Source of the DNA: Sarcocystis neurona
Lineage: Eukaryota > Apicomplexa > Conoidasida > Eucoccidiorida > Sarcocystidae
Length of the DNA stretch: 64,000 nucleotides
Direction: 5' to 3'
Assembly: GCA_000727475.1 (NCBI GenBank)
Contig: KL647289.1
Span: forward strand, 8,850,611-8,914,610
Part shown: positions 55,760-64,000 of the stretch, in pieces
Numbering within the stretch: the stretch's first letter is position 1
Layout of the letters: every line of letters starts with the position of its first letter
Position numbers and translations under genes: made by a program
Notes under the pieces: model-generated
The model's input: the letters and a program-made list of their open reading frames with translations, nothing else
The model's database searches: none
Told to the model about the DNA's origin: nothing

Positions 55760-56718
55760 AAAGAGTGCGTCTTGTAATAGAGAGTAGCGTGTCAAGGCGG
55801 AAATATGTCTAGCCGGTGCAAGCCGTCCACTTCATGAGCAGCCACCAAAGAACTAGACTTTCACTACCAGCGGCAGCAACCGCGCAGAACGGAGATGGAG
55901 CACGGGCACCGCCAACAGCGCCGGCATCGTAAGGTGTGGCAGGCACGGGGCAGCTGGATCGACTGCAGCAGTATCAGCAAACTGGGAAGCAGCACGGCGA
56001 GGAGAATCCGTCTTCCCTGCAGCAGAATTAGTCCTTGCTCTCAGGGCATGTGTTTCGGCAGCACCTCCTGCCAGCCGCATTAGTCCTACGTAACGACGGC
56101 CGCTGCTGGGTCGAGGAACAGCCGAGAAACGCCGAAACACAACAGTCAGCTCTTTCGCTGTGCACTTACCAGCTGCCGCTCGTACGATGCGTGCTGTCCC
56201 AGAAGGGGACTCTAGAGGGACAGCAGGGCTGGACGGCCGCGTGCAGCTTGCTCTCGCAAAACAAACGGGCGGAAAAAAATACCTGCACCGTCTGCACGCG
56301 CTGGGGATCTGCTGCATCTCAACGCCCCCTCCTCCAGCTCAAATCCACAGCACGATTTTCAGCAGTACACGGCTTGCTGCCGCCTTACACGAGCATGCGG
56401 ACACTCCAACTAAAGCATCTACAACCGTCGAAACGACGTTCTGGCGTGAAAAATCGGGAGCGCTCCTTCGGCAAGCGACATCCTTGGGAGCGGGATCTAG
56501 CACCACTGGCTAGTCTCCTGGCCGTTATCAAGTATCACTTCGTGTTACGCCTCCCGATGCTGGATGTCGCCGCCGTGCGCGTGCTGACCCCGTGGTAGCG
56601 GCACACGCGCGCTGCTGCCACCTGGCCTCAACTCGTCCTTCTTCGCATCGGCACGCTGATGCTGCTGACTTCATTGAAACGCACACTTTGCGCCGCCTTG
56701 TCCAGGTTCTTACCAGGA
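55760..56718. other. unassigned stretch
   Basis: CTG/GCA-rich mixed sequence with competing frames on both strands (minus 56317-55853, plus 56035-56598). None has a recognisable domain. Confidence 0.4.
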
Positions 56719-57007
56719 TGGCTGCCTCCTGCAAGCCCTCAACACTGCCGTCGATGCTGGGCTCATGGTGCCGTGCGGCGCCGCTGCTTGGGCTGCGGGT
56801 GGCGCCGCTGCGCTGCGGTTCGGGCTGCTGCTTACGCTATTGCGCTACCGCTGCACCTCATGCTGCTCCCACTGCTGCTACTGTGGCGATTCTGCTCCTC
56901 CCGGCGCTGCCTTCGCCTTTACCTCAGCTCTCGACACAGAAAAGCTGTCTCTACAGCCCGCCATGACTGAGACCAACCAGTCCCTGTGCATCACCCACCT
57001 GTGGTAG
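56719..57007 (+). CDS. possible terminal exon, unknown protein
   Basis: After an acceptor-like GTTCTTACCAG the frame reads DGCLLQALNTAVDAGLMVPC, then an Ala/Gly/Leu-rich hydrophobic part, then Cys/His-rich triplets, and ends FTSALDTEKLSLQPAMTETN plus a few residues before TAG. The ends are well mixed and the centre is triplet-biased. No family is recognised, and the upstream exon is not found. Confidence 0.2.
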
Positions 57008-58178
57008 CAAACAAATGTCCTGCCACCACTGCTGCTGCAACTGCTGCTGCGCCGCAGTTCCTTCCTGCGGTCGGTACTGCTGTAGTTAATCGGGGTCAGC
57101 GTCGTTGCGCGCTGACGTGGTGGTTCTCTGCAGCCGTCACCGCCGCCGGCGGTCGCTGCCGCAGCCGCTGCCCCTGCTGTCTGGTGTGCTGCTGTTTCTT
57201 GTTGTGTATCCAAGTGCAATAGAACCGCGTTCCATCTACCGAATTTGAGGCAGCATTTCTAGGTGGGAAAGTCCCTGACCGTCTGTCAGCTGCACTCTCC
57301 GCGCACGACGGACGTCCGCTTCTCTGTCAGTGGGTGTCTTTTCACCATCCGCATGCGTTTCTCTCCCTGTTGCAACATCAGTGCTTCGCAGTCGAGACAG
57401 CTGCGTTGACGACTGCCACCACCACCTGCTACGAGCGACACTTATCAGCAACAAAAATTTCACAGCTTGCCGGACACTGCCACATCAGAACTCTGACTGC
57501 ATCAGGGGGCTATTCCCACCTGTTGGTCTTGCAGTAGAGACGTCGTTCCACGGCCGCTGGGCGCGTCGAAGGGGCAAGAGCGTCGCGGCCGACAATTCTT
57601 GTCAGTCGTTGCTGCGTTTTGCGGAATTTCTCAAAGATCTGAGCAGTGTCGTCTGAAACGTCGCTGCGGCAGGAGCTGATTTATCGTATTTTCTGGTACT
57701 TCGATCCGTCGGGGGCTGCCAGTACTGGTCCCACTGATCCTGCTGCGGTTGCTGTGCTGCTGCTGCTGTACCTGCTGCCATTATAATCCTGGTACAGCGA
57801 TCGTTGCTGCGGGTCCTGCGGCTCGTGCTCCGCAGTGTGAAGACAGATTGAAGAAGTTGAACGACCGCACATCGACAGTCTTTTTTTGCAGGCAAGCAGA
57901 AGTGCTTCTCCTCGATCCGTCCGTACCGCAGCGTAGTAGACAGCGCAGCAGCGCCTCGCGTCCTCAGCTGCGCGCCCCACATTCAAGCGGGCCCAGCCGT
58001 ACGCTGGTGTGCTGCTGCTGTAGGCTCTCCGCAACCGGCTGATAGGACGTTTCAGCAACACGCGGCTGCTGCTGCTGCTTCTTCAGCGCTGCCCTCCCTG
58101 CTGCTGTGGCAGCTGGCGCTGGTACGGCTACTTTTGCAGGTGTGAGATTCTGGTAGCGTTCTGCGCTGGCGAAATGCC
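57008..58178. other. CTG/CAG-rich stretch upstream of the CobW-type gene
   Basis: Triplet-rich sequence with no recognised exon. An in-frame TGA at 58143-58145 shows that the CobW-type frame does not extend far upstream of its ATG without a splice. Confidence 0.5.
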
Positions 58179-61100
58179 ATGGCGCCCTCCGCGGCTGACC
58201 CGGGAGGTGCCACAGCGGCCTCTGGGTACGGTGCTGCAGGAGCGACAGCAGCAGCTTCTTCCTCTGCAGCACCGGGAGTCGACGACACAGCAGGAGTCGG
58301 CGGCCTAGTAGCAGCAGCAGCAGGCAAAGCAGGACTGGCAGCACACAGGTCAGCAGAAGAGGCAGCCGCGTTTTTGACGCTAGAAGAAGAGGACGACGAG
58401 GCTCCTCTTCTTTGCAATGTGACTGATTTTCCTTCTGCAACGCCGCAGCTGGACGCAGGAGCTGCTGCTGCTGCTGCAGATTCTTCCGTCCCCTTCTCTC
58501 CTGCCTTCTCTACGCTTGTAGGGGAGGAAGTTCCCCTTCACAGACCTGTTGTGTCTCCCGTGCCTGCTTTTTCGCCTCTCGCTACTCGCGTGTCTGCTGC
58601 AGCTTCATCCGCTGCAGCTACTGCTGCTACAGCAACCGCAAGCTCTGCTTCCGTACGCGACACTGGCGCCGCATCTGCGCCAATCCCAGTAACGATAATA
58701 TGCGGATTTCTAGGGGCAGGGAAGACCACTTTACTGCGAGCGCTTCTCGGGCTCGACACTCCTGCGGCAGCTGCCTCCGCGTGTCCCACCGTCGGAGGGA
58801 CTCGTGCGGCAACTGCTGCTGCTGCGTGTGGTGGTGGTCCCGCTGCTCCAGGTCTTGCTGCTGCTTCTCCTGCTGCAGCTTCTGCTGCCGCCGGCGAACG
58901 CCATGAAGAGGGGTTGTTCGACTTGCCACACCCTTCCCAGCTGCTGGTCATTCAAAACGAATTTTCTTCCGAAGCCGGCGTTGAGGTGCCGCTTCTTCTG
59001 CCTCGTCCTCCTGTTGTTGCAGCTGCCGCAGGGGGGGAGGACCCGCCGCGGTCCTTCTCGCTTCAAGTCGGCGTTGCCGACGGTGCTCCGGTCTCCGATT
59101 CTGCTGCCTCTGCTGCTGTTGTGGGATCTGCTGCTGGAGCAGGGCTGACGGAAAGTCGCGCTGCTGCTGATCGCGGAGGTGGGCCTGCGGATGTGGGGAG
59201 ACTTACTGCTGCTGCGAGTGACTCTGCGCGTGTGGGATCAGCTGCTGTTGTAGACGTGCGGCAGGGGGACGCAGCGGCAGCCGTCCCGGGGTCCGCTGCA
59301 GGAGTGGTGTTTGAGCTGCCGTCCGGGTGCATCTGCTGCAGCATCAAAGGCGAACTCGTGCAGACTGTGGAGCAGCTGCTGCAAGCGTATCCTCCGGGAC
59401 GTTTTGCTGCAGTATTGATTGAGACAAGCGGTGCTGCTGATCCGCAGCAGCTTTTACGCACGTTCTGGCTGGACGAAGCGCTGCAGGATAAACTGCGTCT
59501 CGACGCCTTCGTCACTCTCGTGGACCCCACACGCTTCCCGGTGACGCCGAAGTCGCGTAGCACAGCAGCACCGGGACACGGGGCTGCAGCAGCAACAGGA
59601 GCTGCACCAGCAGCAGCGAAGACAGCAGCAGTCCCAGAAGCTGGGGAAATGAAAGAGGCAGCATCAGAAGCTGCAGCAGCAGAAGCTGCAGCAGAAGCAA
59701 AACCAGCAGCAGCAAAGAGAGCAGCAGCCGTGCAAGCACCAGAAACAACGGTGGCAGCGTCCACAACAGCACCCGCACCAGCACCAGAAGCAGCAGCAGC
59801 AGTAACAGCAGGAAGGGGGCTGTTAGAGTCTGCGTCTGCAGCAACACGAAACCGAACCGCTGTTAATGAAGGCGGAGAGGGAGGAGCAGCAACAGCAACG
59901 AGGGCAGGAAAGAAACGACGACGGAGACGCGTAGAAGATATATGGACGCAGCAGGTGCTGTGCGCCGATAAAATTGTGTTAACGAAGTTGGACTTGTGCA
60001 GCAGAGAACAGCTGGAGCAAGCAACACAAAAAATTCGAGCTGTCAATCCTTGCGCACAGCTGCTGCAGTGGAGCACGCACTGCAGCGTGCTGCCTCTCGC
60101 CCGCCAGCTGCTGCACACCGGTGCCTACAGTGCCGGCGCAGCAGCCTCGCAGATGCTTCAGCTACAGCAGCAGCAAGAGCAGCAGCAGCAGCAGCAAGAG
60201 CACCAGCAGGAGCCGCAGCAACAGCGGCAGCAGCGAGTGCAGCAGCAGCCTCGTCGTGAAGGGGAGTTGCGCGCAAGGCTCAATGAGGTGGACGAACCAT
60301 TCCTGCAAGGCTGCGTTAGGAGGGGACAACACTGCACAGCAGCAGCAGCCGAGGAAGGCATCCGAAGTATACTTCTGTGCTTCTCGTTTCGTTGCCCGGC
60401 TGGCTGGTTGAGGCGTGTCTCTGACGAGTCTTCTGTCGTTAAAGTGCCACAGTCGCTTGCGCAGCAGGGAGGGCAGCAGCAGCAGGAGCAGCAGCATCAG
60501 AAGGAGGACCAACAGCAGCAGCAAGAGCAACAGCAGCCGGAGAAGCACGTACCAGAACCACAGGAGCGAGCGCAGCAGCAGCCAGCGCAGCAGCAGCCAG
60601 AGAAGCAGCAGCGGCAGGAGCAGCAGCAGCAAGGTGGCTTTTCAAAGTTTTTTGGCAATATGGGTGATGGGACGCATGCACTGCAGGTGGCTGGTGTACC
60701 AGAAAGTGCACCCGTGCATCGCACGAGCGCAGCGGCAGCGACGAGCAGCAGCAGCAGGAAGGCGGAGGCAGAAATGCAGCAGAACGAGTCCAGTGGCAGC
60801 GAAAGACAGGAGGAGGTGCTGCAGCAACGGCGTGGCGAAGGGCCAGAGGAGGGGTCTCGCGCCTGCGAAGGAGGCGGGACGTGCTTCAGCAGCAGCCGCG
60901 CAGGCGGCCCCACGGAGAGTTGCACCAGCAGCAGTGTTAGAGCTAGTAGTAACACTGGTTCCGGCGGCGGCAGTGGAGGCAACGGGAACAGCAGCAGCAG
61001 CGACAGCAGCAGCAGCAGCGACAGCAGCAGCAGCAGCGACAGCAGCAGCAGCAGCGACAGCAGCAGCAGCAGCGACAGCAGCAGCAGCAGCGACAGCAGC

Positions 61101-62560
61101 AGCAGCGACAGCAGCGACAGCAGCAGCAGCAGCAGCGACAGCAGCAGCAGCAGCAAAGCCGGAGCGGCGGTGTCAGCCGCGGCAGCGAGAACAGAGACGG
61201 CAACAGCAGCAGAAGCGACGGCGGCAGCACAAGTGTCAACAGCGTTGATAGCAGCAGCGGCGGCAGCAGGAGCAGCAGGGACAGCAGCGAATCGAGAAGA
61301 CGGTGCAGCAGGCAGCGGTTATTCTCGATTGTCAAGCTGGAGCAGTGGCTAAGTGAGTTGCTGGCAGAGACGCGGGAGGCGAGGGCGGAAGAAGACGAGG
61401 AAGAGGAAGAAATGAAGAAGGCGGAGGCGAACGACGGCGTTGAGAAGCAGCAGCGACAGCAGCAGCGGACAGAGCAGCAGCAGCAACAGCAGAGGCTTCA
61501 GGAACAGCAGCAGAAGGCCGCTGAGGAGAAGAAAGGGCGTTCTGTAGCAGACCAGGAGGAGGGTGAAGAATTGGGGCACATGAAGCAAGTCTACCGGTGC
61601 AAAGGATTATTTCTTGCGTGGAGTGACACGCGATACCCTTCCGCAAGCAGCTGCGAGAGCAGCAGCAGCAGCTACCTCGAGAACGGCAGACCAGGAGGAC
61701 GGAGGGGAAGCAGGTCGGCAGCGCGAGAAGAAGTAGGCGGCAGCAGCAGGAATGAGTCGTTCGTAACACAAGAGGAAGCAGCAGCAGCAGGAGAAGGGGA
61801 AGAACTGTCGACAGCAGTTGCCTGCTGCGGTTGCAGCAGCAGTTGGGGAGTGTATGAGCTGCAGGGCGTAGGCGAGACTTTCGAAATTAATGCGGCCGAT
61901 CCGCGTTGTCTGACAGCGATGGCGCAGCAGCAGCAGCAGCAGAGAAATACGCGAGTCACACCAGTGCCATGCGGAGCAGAAACGAACTGCAGAGAAGCAG
62001 CGGCTGCCGCGAGCGAGAAATGCATGCACTGCGACCACAGAGACAGCGATGCCACCTGCGGCTGCGAGGAAAAAAGAGGCGTGAACACGTTCGATAGTAG
62101 CAGCAGTAACAGCACCTGTCACGGCAGAAGCAGCAACAGCAGCAGCAGCAGCAACAGGAGTGGCAGTAGCTTGAGTAGCGGCAGTGCCGGAAACCCTGCC
62201 GGTGACACCGGCACCTGCGACAACGCCTGCTCAAGCATTAGCAGCAACGCCGGCAACCCGTGCTGCTACAACGGCGTGGACAACAGGGACTACAACAGCA
62301 GCAGCGTCTCCTCCTCCTCCTCCAGCAGCAGCAGCAGTAGCACGGCGTGCTCGTACCGCGAAAGAGAAGGACGCGCATTGTGGGATCACCTTGCATCAGG
62401 AGGGAGGGGCGCTGCTGCTTCGACGGTGGAGGTGCTGAACCGATTTCTGTTTGTTGCAGAGGGAGTGGAGAAGCAGCAGCTGTACGAGGACCTGCTGACG
62501 TATTGTACTGAAGAGCGGGAGCTGTGGTTCTGCTCCTCGTGCTGCAGCTGCCGCGTCTGA
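58179..62560 (+). CDS. CobW/COG0523-family metallochaperone GTPase
   Basis: The ATG at 58179 opens a frame to 61352; the C-terminal part lies in another frame ending at 62560. GTPase motifs: Walker A GFLGAGKTT at residues 176-184, the metal-binding CICC inside GCICCSIKGEL near 383, then LIETSGAADPQQLLRTFWLD, and the guanine-specificity LTKLD near 601. The CobW C-terminal domain starts at GIRSILLCFSFRCP (60357) and continues in the second frame as LFSIVKLEQWLSELLAE, then QVYRCKGLFLAW, VYELQGVGETFE and NRFLFVAEGVEKQQLYEDLL. A frame change between 60948 and 61319 is therefore required, by an intron or a frameshift in the AGC tract. Proteins of this family load or store metals (Zn, Co) using GTP. 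Ala-, Gln- and Ser-rich insertions push it far beyond the usual 350-450 residues, yet the motifs stay intact. Confidence 0.88.
60163..60250. repeat. CAG tract (poly-Gln) in the CobW-type gene
   Basis: Imperfect CAG repeats read as Gln with Glu, His and Arg interruptions. They lie between the GTPase and C-terminal domains. Confidence 0.9.
60466..60640. repeat. CAG tract (Gln-rich) in the CobW-type gene
   Basis: Imperfect CAG/GAG repeats giving Gln/Glu/Pro-rich protein within the C-terminal-domain insertion. Confidence 0.9.
60988..61155. repeat. AGC tract in the CobW-type gene
   Basis: AGC repeats with periodic GAC (SSSSSD read in the upstream frame, QQQQQR in the frame of the C-terminal domain). 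The switch between the two coding frames of the gene lies in or next to this tract. Confidence 0.95.
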
Positions 62561-63057
62561 GATCGCTGTGCGTTTGTGTGGGCCCGCTGGGCTCGTTGCT
62601 GCGCGGCTTCCCCCGCCGTCTACGTGCCGCTACTGCTGCTGCCGCTGCATCCTCATCTTTCACAGCTGCGCTGCTGGCGCCTCCGTGCTGATGCTGCTGC
62701 TGCTGCAGCGGCTGCTGCTGTTGCTGCTGTATCGGCTACTGCTGATGCTGTTGTTTGCCTTGCCGTTGTAGCAGTTCCTGTGAGGCACTTCTGCAGCAAC
62801 AGCAGTCCGTTAGAAGCAGCAACTTCCGAGCGTCTCGTCCTCTGGAGATCTGCGGCTGTTCAACGCATTACTGACGGCAAATCTTCGTCTTTTCCATCGC
62901 TCTCTGCGGCTCCTGCGTTTTCTGCGGCTCTAACGTTTGCTGCTGCCACAGCGTTGGCTGCTACCACAGTGTTGGCCGCCGTCACACCGTTTACTGCTGT
63001 AAAGCCTCTGTCGTTGCTGCGTCTTGTGTTACTGACCCGTGTGGGGGTGGCTGCAGA
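62561..63057. other. CTG-rich stretch
   Basis: CTG-rich sequence. The frame at 62800-63060 reads Ala/Thr/Val-rich protein (SAALTFAAATALAATTVLAA) and may be chance. Confidence 0.45.
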
Positions 63058-63354
63058 GTGTCAGGCGCCGGTGTGCATGCGGTGAGCAGCAAGGAAATAT
63101 GGGGTGCCCGTCTTCTGCGACAGCAGCAGACGTTGCGCTTCCGTACGCTGCTGCACCCTTTGCTGCGGCAGCAGAAGCGCCATGTTTCCGTCCGCGTGTC
63201 GCGCTTCCACTTCCTCTGTACGGCGGGAGCTTCCCTTGCCCTGCTGCAGCAGAATAAGAGAACCAAGAAAAAGACGACGCCTGCTGCTGCTGTTGTTACG
63301 GGGAGAAAGCAAAAGCAACGAGCTTTTTGGGGTTGCTCACGTGCTGCCCGCTGA
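63058..63354 (+). CDS. possible terminal exon, ribosomal bL28-like (tentative)
   Basis: The frame follows GGCTGCAG and ends with TGA at 63352-63354. It reads AGVHAVSSKEIWGARLLRQQ, then QTLRFRTLLHPLLRQQKRH, then VSVRVSRFHFLCTAGASLAL and a basic tail. The order of a Lys/Arg-rich strand, an aromatic/basic segment and V-x-V-R-V-S with a Leu-x-Thr/Ile-x-x-Gly follow-up recalls the organellar bL28 core, and the upstream codons CRVSG resemble its CxVTG start. The match is by eye and weak. Several CTG/CAG triplets lower its value. If real, it would act in mitochondrial or apicoplast translation. Otherwise this is an unknown basic C-terminus. Confidence 0.3.
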   Translation: MSGAGVHAVSSKEIWGARLLRQQQTLRFRTLLHPLLRQQKRHVSVRVSRFHFLCTAGASLALLQQNKRTKKKTTPAAAVVTGRKQKQRAFWGCSRAAR

Positions 63355-63824
63355 CGTCATCGTTATGGGCGTCTCTGTATATCCGTATGTACACGCGCAT
63401 ACGTCTAGAAGGCCCCCAATTTTTTATCTATATACGTACGTATAAACGTGTGAATATGTGTAGACGTAGCTAAATAATTACTGTGTATGTATATGTGTAC
63501 ATATATACGTACACATATATATACACACAGCGATCTTACTGTGTATGTATCCATAGGCAGGTAGGTGAAGGCGCGCAAGTATATAGATGTATTTATAGTG
63601 TATAGGTATATGTAGACGCAGAAAAGTTACTTTCTATATACACAAATAAATGTGTATATATATGTCTGAGAAGCAAGTTAATGTTCCTGTAAAGGAAGAG
63701 GACTGATGTCACTATCGCGGTGGCTTACTTCTTGGGTCAAAGCACTCAGTAGCCAGCGCGTTATTCGTGCAGTGTGTTTCGACATTCTTCTTCGGTGTAC
63801 AAACATACCTGTTAGGAGTTTGAA

Positions 63825-63858
<34 letters not shown>

Positions 63859-64000
63859 TATGTATGTATATATATATGTATATATATATATATGTGTATC
63901 TCTCTCTATATATATGTATTTGTGAGTTTGTGTGTGCCCGTACGTACGCTTCCTCGGTGTTGTCTTTCTCGCTATGTTCCACTTTACGTACGCGCGGATC
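63355..64000. other. microsatellite-rich stretch
   Basis: No gene. TATATA/TATGTA microsatellite patches occur throughout, with a long one at about 63823-63921. Confidence 0.7.
63823..63921. repeat. TA/TATGTA microsatellite
   Basis: About 100 bp of alternating TA runs and TATGTA units. Confidence 0.95.

Noticed and set aside
59063..60118. 351-codon minus-strand frame opposite the CobW-type gene
   Set aside because: It is a shadow of GCA/GCT-rich coding sequence; the plus frame carries all GTPase motifs.

Overview
This window looks like nuclear DNA of a coccidian apicomplexan, most likely Eimeria or a close eimeriid. Three things point that way: very abundant CAG/CTG triplet tracts that run straight through coding sequence as poly-Gln, poly-Ala and poly-Ser; many TA/TG/CA microsatellites; and intron-rich genes with plain GT-AG borders. 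There is no bacterial-style operon, CRISPR array or insertion sequence. The assignment is an inference from sequence style and domain content, not a database match.

Four genes are recognised with good confidence. (1) 20675-25577, minus: a two-exon subtilisin-like serine protease with an intact Asp/His/Asn/Ser set. (2) 35777-47685, plus: a nine-exon AP-1 clathrin adaptor gamma subunit (gamma-adaptin) with N-terminal trunk, long hinge and C-terminal ear. (3) 52408-53262, minus: a single-exon protein with three C2HC zinc fingers (ZC2HC1-like). (4) 58179-62560, plus: a CobW/COG0523 metal-chaperone GTPase interrupted by long homopolymeric insertions and a change of reading frame before its C-terminal domain.

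Weaker gene evidence: orphan exon-like frames at 3108-3503 and 7532-7721; probable membrane-protein exons at 12062-12209, 13844-13957 and 16394-16722; a minus-strand single-pass membrane protein fragment at 51292-52228; a possible ribosomal bL28-like terminal exon at 63058-63354; and several isolated open frames (27295-27918, 29742-29935, 30912-31469, 32199-32657, 55448-55759, 56719-57007).

Layout: about 1-16.7 kb is repeat-rich (GA tract, tandem 130-180 bp units, a TAG-type array, a CTG minisatellite, a scattered 20-bp element). About 16.8-35 kb is repeat-poor and holds the protease. About 35.8-47.7 kb is repeat-rich again, with microsatellite-loaded introns of gamma-adaptin. About 47.7-55.4 kb is repeat-poor with short segmental duplications. 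About 55.4-64 kb is repeat-rich with the CobW gene. This alternation resembles the repeat-rich/repeat-poor segment organisation described for E. tenella chromosome 1. The recognised genes do not form one pathway: they cover vesicle coat assembly, proteolysis (possibly secretory), putative nucleic-acid or protein binding, and metal-cofactor handling.
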